From contig NZ_JARUBL010000001.1 of the NCBI RefSeq assembly GCF_029626155.1, positions 7,880,816-7,944,815 of the forward strand: 64,000 nt of DNA, read 5' to 3'. Below are positions 8,959 to 16,964 of this stretch, piece after piece; within the stretch, counting starts at the first letter, position 1; the number at the start of each line of letters is the position of its first letter. The translations under genes were made by a program, and so were the position numbers. This DNA is from Solwaraspora sp. WMMD1047 (GTDB taxonomy: Bacteria; Actinomycetota; Actinomycetes; Mycobacteriales; Micromonosporaceae). A model generated the notes under the pieces. It saw nothing but the letters and a program-made list of their open reading frames with translations, had not been told where the DNA came from and did not search any database.

Positions 8959-9387
8959 ATGAGGACGTCGACGGATGTCGCTCCCCGCTGGGCCGCCCCG
9001 ACCGTCGCGCTGCTGACCCTGGCTTGGCTCGCCGCGACGCTGGCACTGCTCTGGGCGGCGTTCGCGATCGGGATGGAGGCCTGGTCGGACCAGCACTCCA
9101 ACAACGGCGACCGGGCCGAGGAGCTGGGCCGGCGCGGTTCGTGGGCCGGGCTACGGCTGATCGCGGTCGCCCTCGGTGGTCCGCTGCTGATCGCCGCGGT
9201 GGCGTTCGCCGGCCGGCTGGTCAAGACCGGTGTGGCCTACCTGTTCCTGGCGATCCTGGTCGGCGCGCTGACCGCGCCACTGGCGATGAACTCGGCCCGG
9301 AACCTGGCCCCGGAGCCGCCGCCGCCGTCCGCTCCCGGCGGGTGCCAGGAGCACAGCGGCGGCGACACCCGCTGCCCGGGCGGCTGA
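8959..9387 (+). CDS. Small integral membrane protein, function unknown
   Basis: A 142-residue protein with three hydrophobic helices: TVALLTLAWLAATLALLWAA (residues 15-34), LRLIAVALGGPLLIAAVAFA (about 65-85) and VAYLFLAILVGALTAPLAM (about 92-112). A Pro-rich C-terminal tail ends in two Cys (GGCQEHSGGDTRCPGG). I do not recognise the family. A TACCCT -10 box ends 6 nt before the ATG at 8959, and there is no Shine-Dalgarno, so the gene is probably transcribed leaderless. It is divergent from the sigma gene and convergent with the acyl-CoA dehydrogenase, whose stop is 4 bp away. Confidence 0.6.
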   Translation: MRTSTDVAPRWAAPTVALLTLAWLAATLALLWAAFAIGMEAWSDQHSNNGDRAEELGRRGSWAGLRLIAVALGGPLLIAAVAFAGRLVKTGVAYLFLAILVGALTAPLAMNSARNLAPEPPPPSAPGGCQEHSGGDTRCPGG

Positions 9388-9391
9388 GCCG

Positions 9392-10540
9392 CTACAGCCC
9401 CAGGTCGCGGGCGATGATCATGCGTTGCACCTCGGAGGTGCCCTCGCCGATCTCCAGGATCTTCGCGTCCCGCCAGAACCGGGCCACCGGGAACTCGTTC
9501 ATGAAGCCGTAGCCGCCGTGAATCTGGGTCGCCTCCCGGGCGTTCGTCACCGCGCCCTCGCTGGCGTACAGCTTGGCGATCGCGGCCTGCCGTTTGAAGT
9601 CGGCGCCGGCCAGCATCCGGGCCGCCGCGTCGTAGTAGGCGAGCCGGGCGGTGTGCGCCCGCAGCTCCATGTCGGCGATCTTGAACTGGATGGCCTGGAA
9701 GTTGCCGATCGGCTGACCGAACGCCTGCCGCTGCCTGGCGTACGTGATCGACTCGTCGACGCAGCCCTGGGCCAGGCCGACGGCGAGCGCGGCGATGGCG
9801 ATCCGGCCCTCGTCCAGGATCCGCAGGAACTGGGCGTACCCGCGGCCGCGCTCACCGAGCAGGTTGGCCGCCGGCACCCGGCAGTCGTCGAAGGTCAGCT
9901 CGTGGGTGTCCGAGGCGCACCAGCCGACCTTCGAGTAGCCCGGCGCCACGGTGAAGCCCGGGGTGCCGCTCGGCACGATGATGCTGGACAGCTCCTTCGA
10001 GCCGTCCGGGTTGCTGCCGGTGACGGCGGTGACGGTGACCAGGGTGGTGAGGTCGGTACCCGAGTTGGTGATGAACGCCTTCGACCCGTTGATCACCCAG
10101 TGGTCGCCGTCGAGCACCGCGCGGGTGGCGGTGCCGCCGGCGTCCGAGCCGAAGCCCGGCTCGGTCAGCCCGAACGCGGCCAGCGCCTCGCCCGCGCAGA
10201 GCTTCGGCAGCCAGCGGTCCCGCTGCTCGGCGGTGCCGTACCGGTGGATCGGCATGGCGCCGAGCGAGACCGCCGCCTCCAGCGTGATCGCGACGCTGGA
10301 GTCGACCCGGGCCAACTCCTCGATGGCCAGGCAGAGGGCGAAGTAGTCGCCGCCCATCCCGCCGTGCTCCTCCGGGAACGGCAGCCCGAACAGCCCCATC
10401 TTGCCCATCTGCCGGATGACGTCGTACGGGAAGGTGTGCCGTTCGTAGTGTTCGGCGATGACCGGCGCGACCACCTCGCGGGCGAACTCGCGCACGCTCG
10501 ACCGGAGCGCCTCCTGCTCCTCGGTGAGCCTGAAGTCCAT
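9392..10540 (-). CDS. Acyl-CoA dehydrogenase
   Basis: A 382-residue flavoprotein with the full acyl-CoA dehydrogenase fold: N-terminal helical domain (LTEEQEALRSSVREFAREVV), the FAD/substrate signature AAFGLTEPGFGSDAGG, and the C-terminal motif QIHGGYGFMNEFPVARFWRD. The C-terminus ILEIGEGTSEVQRMIIARD has a catalytic-type Glu at position 366 (GEGT), as in short- and medium-chain enzymes; isovaleryl-CoA dehydrogenases carry a small residue there. The enzyme forms the alpha-beta double bond of an acyl-CoA using FAD and ETF. The ATG at 10540 has GGAGG 5 nt upstream. It lies 31 bp after the carboxyltransferase gene in the same operon; the substrate is likely a branched or short acyl-CoA from amino-acid degradation. 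Confidence 0.9.
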   Translation of the reverse strand: MDFRLTEEQEALRSSVREFAREVVAPVIAEHYERHTFPYDVIRQMGKMGLFGLPFPEEHGGMGGDYFALCLAIEELARVDSSVAITLEAAVSLGAMPIHRYGTAEQRDRWLPKLCAGEALAAFGLTEPGFGSDAGGTATRAVLDGDHWVINGSKAFITNSGTDLTTLVTVTAVTGSNPDGSKELSSIIVPSGTPGFTVAPGYSKVGWCASDTHELTFDDCRVPAANLLGERGRGYAQFLRILDEGRIAIAALAVGLAQGCVDESITYARQRQAFGQPIGNFQAIQFKIADMELRAHTARLAYYDAAARMLAGADFKRQAAIAKLYASEGAVTNAREATQIHGGYGFMNEFPVARFWRDAKILEIGEGTSEVQRMIIARDLGL

Positions 10541-10571
10541 CGGATCCTCCATCGGGTTGCCGGCGCGGTGC

Positions 10572-12104
10572 TCAGACCGGGGTGACGCCGTGCCGGCGGC
10601 GGGAGAAGTGCCGGTCCCGGCCCCGGGCGGCGGCGATCCGGCGGATCAGTTCGGTACGCAGTTCGGCCGGCTCGACGATGGTGTCGACGACCAGTTCGCT
10701 GGCGAGCCGGACGACGTCGATGTCCCGCTCGTACTCCTCGCGGCGGGCCGCGACGAAGGCGGCCCGCTCGGCCTCGTCGGCGATCGCCGCGATCTTGTTG
10801 GCGTAGACGGCGTTCACCGCGGCCTCCGCGCCCATCACGGCGATCTTCGCGGTGGGCAGGGCGATGGTGGCGTCCGGCTCGAAGCCGGGTCCGGCCATCG
10901 CGTACAGGCCGGCGCCGTACGCCTTCCGGACCACGACACAGATCTTGGGTACGGTCGCCTCGGCGATCGCCGTGATCATCTTCGCGCCGTGCCGGATGAT
11001 GCCCTGCTTCTCCACCGCGGAGCCGACCATGAAGCCGGGCACATCGGAGAGGAAGATCAGCGGCACGTTGAAGGCGTCGCAGAGCTGCACGAACCGGGTC
11101 GCCTTGTCGGCCGAGTCGACGAAGAGCACCCCGCCCTTGAACATCGAGTTGTTGCCGACCACGCCGACCACCTCGCCGTCGAGGCGGCCGAAGCCGATGG
11201 TCAGCTCCCTGGCCCAGAGCGCCTGGATCTCCAGAAAGCTGCCGTCGTCGAGCAGGCCCTTGGCGTACCGGCGCATGTCGAAGGCCTGCCGCTCGCTGGT
11301 CGGCACCAGTGCGGCGAGATCGACCCCGGCGGGCGCCGCGACCGCCGGCGCGGCCGGCGGCTGCTGGGTCCAGTTCGCCGGCAGGTAGGACAGGTAGCGC
11401 CGGACCACGTCCAGCGCGTCCGCCTCGGTCTTGCAGAGAAAGTGCCCGACGCCGGACTCGGCGCAGTGCACCCGGGCGCCGCCCATCGCCTCCAGGGTGG
11501 TCTTCTCGCCGGTCACCATCTCGACCATCCGGTCGGAGCCGAGGTACATGCTGGCGTTGCCGTCGACCATGGCGACCACGTCGCAGAACGCCGGGATGTA
11601 CGCCCCGCCGGCCGCGCTCGGCCCGAACAGGGCGCAGACCTGCGGGATCGCCCCGGAGGCGCGGACCTGGTTCCAGAAGATCTTCCCGGCGCCGCGCCGG
11701 CCGGGGAAGAGCTCGACCTGGTCGGTGATCCGGGCACCGGCCGAGTCGACCAGGTAGACCATCGGCAGTCCGGCGGCGTAGGCCCGCTCGATGATCCGGA
11801 TGATCTTCTCGACGGTGCGGGCGCCCCAACTGCCGGCCTTGACCGTGGAGTCGTTCGCCATCAGGCAGACCGGCCGGCCGTCGATGCTGGCCTGGCCGGT
11901 GACCACCCCGTCGGCGGGTAGCCCGTCGGCGGTGGCGTTGGCGAGCAGCCCGTCCTCGACGAACGAGCCCTCGTCGACCAGCAGGGCGACCCGTTCGCGG
12001 GCGAAGAGCTTGCCCTTGGCCGCGTTTGCCGCGTGGTAGCGCTCCGCGCCACCGGCCCGGACCCGCTTGCGCAGTTGCTCAAGTGCCTCGCCGTCGAGCG
12101 TCAC
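10572..12104 (-). CDS. Acyl-CoA carboxylase carboxyltransferase (beta) subunit, methylcrotonyl-type
   Basis: The 510-residue protein has both crotonase-like halves of a biotin-dependent carboxyltransferase. The N-half contains MVYLVDSAGARITDQVELFP and CALFGPSAAGGAYIPAFCD. The C-half contains PLIFLSDVPGFMVGSAVEKQ and AYGAGLYAMAGPGFEPDAT; the two Gly-Gly oxyanion-type segments are intact. It moves CO2 from carboxybiotin to an acyl-CoA. Neighbouring HMG-CoA lyase and acyl-CoA dehydrogenase suggest 3-methylcrotonyl-CoA as substrate (leucine degradation); propionyl/acetyl-CoA carboxylase subunits look similar. The GTG start at 12104 has GGGGAGG 6 nt upstream. Its own promoter with a palindromic operator lies just upstream. 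Confidence 0.88.
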   Translation of the reverse strand: MTLDGEALEQLRKRVRAGGAERYHAANAAKGKLFARERVALLVDEGSFVEDGLLANATADGLPADGVVTGQASIDGRPVCLMANDSTVKAGSWGARTVEKIIRIIERAYAAGLPMVYLVDSAGARITDQVELFPGRRGAGKIFWNQVRASGAIPQVCALFGPSAAGGAYIPAFCDVVAMVDGNASMYLGSDRMVEMVTGEKTTLEAMGGARVHCAESGVGHFLCKTEADALDVVRRYLSYLPANWTQQPPAAPAVAAPAGVDLAALVPTSERQAFDMRRYAKGLLDDGSFLEIQALWARELTIGFGRLDGEVVGVVGNNSMFKGGVLFVDSADKATRFVQLCDAFNVPLIFLSDVPGFMVGSAVEKQGIIRHGAKMITAIAEATVPKICVVVRKAYGAGLYAMAGPGFEPDATIALPTAKIAVMGAEAAVNAVYANKIAAIADEAERAAFVAARREEYERDIDVVRLASELVVDTIVEPAELRTELIRRIAAARGRDRHFSRRRHGVTPV

Positions 12105-12175
12105 GCCGACCTCCCCGAGCCCCGTCCTGACGACCGTCCCGCTGTCGGGGGTGCCGTCTCACCCCGCAAACACTG

Positions 12176-12191
12176 AACGATCGTTAGGCTA
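12176..12191 (-). promoter_or_regulatory. Promoter with TetR-type palindromic operator for the carboxyltransferase operon
   Basis: On the minus strand TAGCCT (complement of 12186-12191) forms a -10 box immediately followed by the perfect 10-bp palindrome AACGATCGTT (12176-12185), where transcription would begin. Repressor binding would therefore block initiation. It precedes the carboxyltransferase start by 71 nt. The TetR regulator at the head of the other half of the cluster (16965-17609) is the obvious candidate binder (inference). I found no second copy upstream of the TetR, biotin carboxylase or HMG-CoA lyase genes. Confidence 0.6.
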
Positions 12192-14429
12192 TCGTACCGG
12201 GGCGGCCGGATCCACGGCCGCCGGGCCGGCCGTGGCCGGGCTCGTCGGCCGGGACGGGTCCTTCGGCGGTGTCGCACCAGACGGCGCATCCGACGGCGGA
12301 CCCGTCGGCTCCGGATTCGGTTTCTGCTCATCCTGGCGTTCCACCAGCCTGCCCGGGTCCTGCTGGCCGCCCGTTCGCCGCTCCCTGGCCTGCCGGTCGG
12401 CGCGATCGCCGGCCGCCTGATCCGGCCCGCCGGCCCGGTACGAGATCCGCTGATCGTCTCCCACCGCACCGGGCAGGGCCGCCACCGGTCGCCCCTGCAA
12501 CGCCGCGGCGAGGAAGTCCCGCCACAGCTCCGCCGCCATCCCCTCGCCCCGGATCGGGCGCTTCGCCCGGTCCCGCAGCGGCCCCGGCTCGGCCTGGCCG
12601 AGCCACACCACCGCGGCCAGGTCACCGGTGTACCCCGCCATCCAGGCCTCCTGACTCTCGACGGTGTCACCGAAGCCGACCGTGCCGAACATCCCAGCCG
12701 CCGGCCGCTCCCGGACCGGGGTGTGCACGGCCACCACCTTCGCCAGCACCGCCGTCAGCTCCGCCGCCACCGCCGGGGGAAGCACCTGCGCCCGGCGGGC
12801 CGGCGGCACCGCCCAGTGCCGGCCGTCCGCGCTGATCACCCGATCGACGAACCGCCGCTGCGCGTGCACCCCCTCGGCGGCGAAGGTCGCGTACACGCTG
12901 GCGAGGTCGGCGGGCGCGACCGGATAGCGGCCCAGCGCGATGTCGGCCCGGGTGCTTCCCGGGGCCGGGGCGCCCGGCTCGTCCACGAGCGACCGCCGAC
13001 CCTGGTACTTCTGCGGCACGCCGATCCGGACCGCCAGCTCCCGCACCGATTCCGGTCCGACCGCCTCGGCGAGCGCGTAGTACGGGGTGTTCAGCGACCG
13101 CAACATCGCGAAGTCGAGCGAGCAGACCGGACACTGCTCGTTGTCCCGGTTGTAGAGCGGGACCCCGCCCCGATCCCGGAAACTGCGCGGCGACCTGCCG
13201 TCCCAGATCGAGCCGGCCGAAATCCCCTTGATCAGCCCGGTGGCCAGCACCACGGGCCGGAACGCGGCACCCGGCGCGCGGGGCGCCAACGCGTCGTCGA
13301 AGTAACCCACCCCACGGCTGCCGCCGTAGTAGCCGCGCACCGCCCCGGTGGCCGGCTCCACCGCCACCAACGCCGCCCGCAGCCCCTTCGGCTGGTCCTT
13401 CAGCGTCGCCGCGACCCGGTCCAGGGCCGCCGTCTGGACCTGCTCGTCGATGTGGGTGACGACCGTCAGGCCGGCGGTCCGCAGCGACTGCGCCGAGACG
13501 CCCAGCGCGGCCAGTTCCCGCTCCACCTGGTCCACGATCTGGCCCAGCGGGCCGGCCAACGCGGCCGGGCCCGGCGCCTCCGGCGTGATCTCGGGATACC
13601 GGGCGGCCGCCACGGCGCCCGCCTCGATCCAACCCAGCTCCGACATCGCGGTGAGGACCCAGCGCCAGCGGTCCGCCGCGCCCGCCGGGTCGACGGCCGG
13701 GTCGAAGTGGTACGGATCCTTGATCACCGAGGCCAGCACCGCGCCCTGCTCGACGCTGAGCCGGTCGACCCCGACCCCGAAGTAGGCGTGCGCCGCCGCG
13801 CCGATCCCGTACGCCCCCCGTCCGAAGTAGATGGTGTTGAGGTAGCGCTCCAGGATCTCGTCCTTGCGGTACCGCCGCTCGATCTTCAGGGCGAGGACGA
13901 TCTCCTTCGCCTTCCGCTCGGCGGTCCGCTCCTGGGTCAGGTACGCGTTCCGGACGTACTGCTGGGTGATCGTCGACGCACCCTGGGCCGCGCCGTCGGC
14001 GACGTTGCGTACCACCGCCCGGGTCAGCCCCCGCCAGGAAACCCCGGGATGGTCGTGGAAGGACCGGTCCTCGGCCGCCAGCACCGCCTGCCGTACCGGC
14101 ACCGGCACCTGGTCGAGCGAGACATCCTGCCGGCTGGTCACCCCCAGCCGCGCCAGCTCGGTCTGACCGTCCCGGTAGTACAGCACCGACGCCTGCGGCA
14201 CGACCGGCTCGGACGGCAGCGGCACCGAGCCGGCGTACCCGGCCACCGCGACACCGGCCCCCAACGCGAGCACCACCAACTCGACGACCCCGATCACCAA
14301 CCACCGCCGCCAGCGCGCGACCCGCCGGTCAGCACCGGCCCCGGCGCGGCCGCGGTGGCCGCGGTGGCGGTGGCGATGGCGATGGCGGCTGCGGTGCCGC
14401 AAGAGCGAGGCGATCCGTCGGACAACCAT
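12189..14429 (-). CDS. Class A penicillin-binding protein with degenerate transpeptidase domain
   Basis: The 746-residue protein has a His/Arg-rich cytoplasmic start (residues 10-37) and one membrane anchor (about 43-66). A GT51 transglycosylase domain follows, with catalytic Glu120-Asp121 (AAEDRSFHDHPGVSWRG), GASTITQQYVRN and ERYLNTIYFGRGAYGI. A transpeptidase-like domain and a Pro/Ala/Arg-rich tail complete it. In the transpeptidase domain the serine of the SxxK motif is missing (PGAAFRP, residues 386-392, for the usual PGSxFKP). SLN is kept at 445-447, and the KTG position reads FGT (581-583). It should polymerise glycan strands but is not expected to cross-link. It interrupts an acyl-CoA degradation cluster. 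ATG at 14429 with GGGAAG 4 nt upstream. Confidence 0.88.
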   Translation of the reverse strand: MVVRRIASLLRHRSRHRHRHRHRGHRGRAGAGADRRVARWRRWLVIGVVELVVLALGAGVAVAGYAGSVPLPSEPVVPQASVLYYRDGQTELARLGVTSRQDVSLDQVPVPVRQAVLAAEDRSFHDHPGVSWRGLTRAVVRNVADGAAQGASTITQQYVRNAYLTQERTAERKAKEIVLALKIERRYRKDEILERYLNTIYFGRGAYGIGAAAHAYFGVGVDRLSVEQGAVLASVIKDPYHFDPAVDPAGAADRWRWVLTAMSELGWIEAGAVAAARYPEITPEAPGPAALAGPLGQIVDQVERELAALGVSAQSLRTAGLTVVTHIDEQVQTAALDRVAATLKDQPKGLRAALVAVEPATGAVRGYYGGSRGVGYFDDALAPRAPGAAFRPVVLATGLIKGISAGSIWDGRSPRSFRDRGGVPLYNRDNEQCPVCSLDFAMLRSLNTPYYALAEAVGPESVRELAVRIGVPQKYQGRRSLVDEPGAPAPGSTRADIALGRYPVAPADLASVYATFAAEGVHAQRRFVDRVISADGRHWAVPPARRAQVLPPAVAAELTAVLAKVVAVHTPVRERPAAGMFGTVGFGDTVESQEAWMAGYTGDLAAVVWLGQAEPGPLRDRAKRPIRGEGMAAELWRDFLAAALQGRPVAALPGAVGDDQRISYRAGGPDQAAGDRADRQARERRTGGQQDPGRLVERQDEQKPNPEPTGPPSDAPSGATPPKDPSRPTSPATAGPAAVDPAAPVR

Positions 14430-14456
14430 CTGCTTCCCGTCTCTGCTCGACGTTGC

Positions 14457-14490
14457 GGTTCGCCCGGCGGTGCGCGCCGTCGGGCGAACC
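14457..14490. terminator. Strong stem-loop between HMG-CoA lyase and PBP genes
   Basis: GGTTCGCCCG (14457-14466) pairs perfectly with CGGGCGAACC (14481-14490), and the stem continues inward with three more pairs after one mismatch. It lies about 90 nt past the HMG-CoA lyase stop and 28 nt before the PBP start on the minus strand. It may end the TetR-biotin carboxylase-lyase transcript, separating it from the PBP gene. Confidence 0.5.
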
Positions 14491-14576
14491 CGATGTCGAA
14501 CTCAGAGACGGAAAATCCGGTGCCGGAGTTGCGCCTTCATCGATACTTCACGGGAATCGAACCGGTCCCGTACGGC

Positions 14577-15485
14577 TCAGGCCAACCGGGTACGCGGACC
14601 GGCCCGCAGCACGCCGGACGGCAGCCGGCGGCCGACCAGCTCCTCGGCCAGCGCCGCCGCGGCCAGCAGCGCGTCCAGGTCGATGCCGGTCGCCACCCCC
14701 ATGTCGTGCAGCATGTGCACCACCTCCTCGGTGGCCACGTTGCCGCTGGCGCCCGGGGCGTACGGACAGCCGCCCAACCCACCCACGCTGGCGTCGAACT
14801 CGGTCACCCCCAGCTCCAGCGCGGTGAGCAGGTTCGCCAACGCCGTACCCCGGGTGTTGTGGAAGTGGAGCAGGACCGGAATCGCCGGCTGACGGTCCCG
14901 GACCGCCCCGACCAGCTCGCGGACCCGGCGCGGGGTCGCCATCCCGGTGGTGTCGCCGAACGCGACCCGGTCCGCCCCGTCGGCGACCACCCGGTCCACG
15001 ATGCCGGCCACCCGCGCCGGCTCGACATCCCCCTCGTACGGGCAGCCGAAGCTGGTCGCCACGATCACCTCGGCGCTCGCGCCCGCGCCGTGCAGCAGGT
15101 CGATCAGCTCCGCGATGTCGTCGAGCGACTCGGCGGTGGAGCGGTTCACGTTGCGCCGGTTGTGGGTGTCGCTCGCCGAGACCACCACCTCGATCTCGGT
15201 GAAGCCGGCCGCCAACGCCCGCCGGGCGCCCCGCGAGTTCGGCACCAGCGCGGAGTACCGCACCCCGGCCGCCCGCCGCGCCCGCGCCCACACCTCGTCG
15301 GCGTCGGCCATCTGCGGGATCGCCTTCGGGTGCACGAAGGAGACCGCCTCGATCCGGCCGACGCCGGTGCCGGAGAGGGCGTCGAGCAGCCGCACCTTCC
15401 CGTCGGTCGGCACCGGGTCCTCGTTCTGCAGCCCGTCGCGCGGGCCGACCTCCCGGATCGACACCTCCGCCGGCAACTCCGCCAT
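14577..15485 (-). CDS. Hydroxymethylglutaryl-CoA lyase
   Basis: A 302-residue DRE-TIM metallolyase. It starts with SIREVGPRDGLQNEDPVPTD, in which the RDGLQNE motif supplies the metal and general-acid Asp. It has metal-binding HFHNTRGTALAN and the signature loop SVGGLGGCPYAPGASGNVAT with the catalytic Cys. The enzyme splits HMG-CoA to acetoacetate and acetyl-CoA, the last step of leucine degradation. The ATG at 15485 has GGAAGG 9 nt upstream. It lies 85 bp downstream of the biotin carboxylase gene on the same strand. Confidence 0.92.
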   Translation of the reverse strand: MAELPAEVSIREVGPRDGLQNEDPVPTDGKVRLLDALSGTGVGRIEAVSFVHPKAIPQMADADEVWARARRAAGVRYSALVPNSRGARRALAAGFTEIEVVVSASDTHNRRNVNRSTAESLDDIAELIDLLHGAGASAEVIVATSFGCPYEGDVEPARVAGIVDRVVADGADRVAFGDTTGMATPRRVRELVGAVRDRQPAIPVLLHFHNTRGTALANLLTALELGVTEFDASVGGLGGCPYAPGASGNVATEEVVHMLHDMGVATGIDLDALLAAAALAEELVGRRLPSGVLRAGPRTRLA

Positions 15486-15570
15486 CTGCGCACACCTTCC
15501 GTCGGGGCAACCGGGATCACGCCGGGTGCCGCGCGCCGCCGCCGGGTTTGGTGGACGGCGCAGCTCGACG

Positions 15571-16938
15571 TTACTTCGGCTGCGGGGCGCGCATCCGGGC
15601 GACGATGCCGGTGTCGTAGTCGCCGCCGACGAACTCGGGGTTGTTCAGCAGCTCGGCGAAGAACGGCAGGTTGCACTTGGGGCCGGCCACCTCGAAGCCG
15701 GCCACCGCCGCCCGGGCCCGGGCCAGCGCCTCGGCCCGGTCGGCGCCGTGCACGATCAGCTTCGCCAGCAGCGAGTCGTAGAACGGGGTGACGGTGGTGC
15801 CCAGCGCGTACCCGGAATCGACCCGGACCCCCTCGCCGGCCGGCTCGGTCCAGGCGCTGATCACCCCGGGGCCGGGCAGGAACCGCTTCGGGTCCTCGGC
15901 GTTGACGCGCAGCTCGATGGCGTGCCCGCGCGGCGCCAGCGCGTCCGGGTCGAAGCCCGGGGCCAGCCCGGACGCCACCCGCAACTGCTCCGCGACCAGA
16001 TCGACCCCGTAGACCAGCTCGGTCACCGGATGCTCGACCTGCAGCCGGGTGTTCATCTCCAGGAAGAAGAACTCGCCGCCGGCGGCACCGGCCGCGTCCG
16101 GGACGAAGAGGCATTCCACGGTGCCGGCGTTGCGGTAGCCGACCGCCGCGCCGGCCCGCACCGCCGCCGCCAGCAGTGCCGCCCGCAGGTCGGGGGTGAG
16201 CGCCGGGGACGGCGACTCCTCGGCCAGCTTCTGGTTGCGCCGCTGCACCGAGCATTCCCGCTCACCGAGCGCGACGACCCGGCCGTCGGCGAGTCCGAGG
16301 ATCTGCACCTCGATGTGGCGTACCCGGGGGAAGTAGCGCTCGATCAGCACCGAACCGTCGCCGAACATCCGCTCGGCGAAGGCGCGGACCTTGTCGTACT
16401 CGGTGCGCAGGGCCGCCTCGTCGGCGGCCACCGCCATCCCCATCCCGCCGCCACCGGCGGCGGCCTTGACCATCAGCGGATAGCCGATCGCCGCGGCGGC
16501 TTCCAGGGCCGCGTCGACGGTCGCCGCCGGGTCGGCGGTGCCGGCCGCGACCGGCACCCCGGCGGCGGCCATCAGGTTCCGAGCATTGATCTTGTCGCCC
16601 ATCGCGGCGATCGCGTCCGCGCCGGGTCCGACCCAGACCAGGCCGCTGGCTGCCACGGTACGGGCGAAGTCGGCGTTCTCCGACAGGAAGCCGTAGCCGG
16701 GGTGGATGGCGGCCGCCCCGGTGGACCGGGCCGCGTCGAGGATCGCCGCCGGGTTCCGGTAGCTCTGCGCCGGGTTGGCCGGGCCGACGCAGACCGCCTC
16801 GTCCGCCTCCGTCACGAACGGCAGGTCGACGTCGGCCTCGGAGTGGACCGCGATCGTGCGCACCCCGAGCTGGCGGGCGGTCCGGATGATCCGGCGGGCG
16901 ATCTCGCCCCGGTTGGCGACGAGCAACGACTCGATCAT
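15571..16938 (-). CDS. Biotin carboxylase subunit, without a carrier domain
   Basis: A 455-residue ATP-grasp biotin carboxylase. It starts MIESLLVANRGEIARRIIRT, has the Gly-rich ATP loop KAAAGGGGMGMAVA, the substrate loop VQILGLADGRVVALGERECS, and EMNTRLQVEHPVTE with the catalytic Glu/Arg. It ends shortly after NLPFFAELLNNPEFVGGDYD, where the biotin carboxylase domain stops. Leucine-pathway alpha subunits are normally about 600-670 residues with a C-terminal biotinyl domain (AMKM motif); none is present here or in the 85-bp gap downstream. The carrier protein must come from elsewhere. The ATG at 16938 lies 26 nt after the TetR stop, so the two genes are probably co-transcribed. Confidence 0.88.
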   Translation of the reverse strand: MIESLLVANRGEIARRIIRTARQLGVRTIAVHSEADVDLPFVTEADEAVCVGPANPAQSYRNPAAILDAARSTGAAAIHPGYGFLSENADFARTVAASGLVWVGPGADAIAAMGDKINARNLMAAAGVPVAAGTADPAATVDAALEAAAAIGYPLMVKAAAGGGGMGMAVAADEAALRTEYDKVRAFAERMFGDGSVLIERYFPRVRHIEVQILGLADGRVVALGERECSVQRRNQKLAEESPSPALTPDLRAALLAAAVRAGAAVGYRNAGTVECLFVPDAAGAAGGEFFFLEMNTRLQVEHPVTELVYGVDLVAEQLRVASGLAPGFDPDALAPRGHAIELRVNAEDPKRFLPGPGVISAWTEPAGEGVRVDSGYALGTTVTPFYDSLLAKLIVHGADRAEALARARAAVAGFEVAGPKCNLPFFAELLNNPEFVGGDYDTGIVARMRAPQPK

Positions 16939-16964
16939 GCCGGGTATCTTGCCGGCCGCGGCCG

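Noticed and set aside
14541-14580. Possible antisense tRNA fragment: a GTTCGATTC T-loop-like sequence on the minus strand near ACGGGAATCGAACC
   Set aside because: The T-stem has a C-C mismatch, and no acceptor stem, D-arm or anticodon arm can be folded around it.
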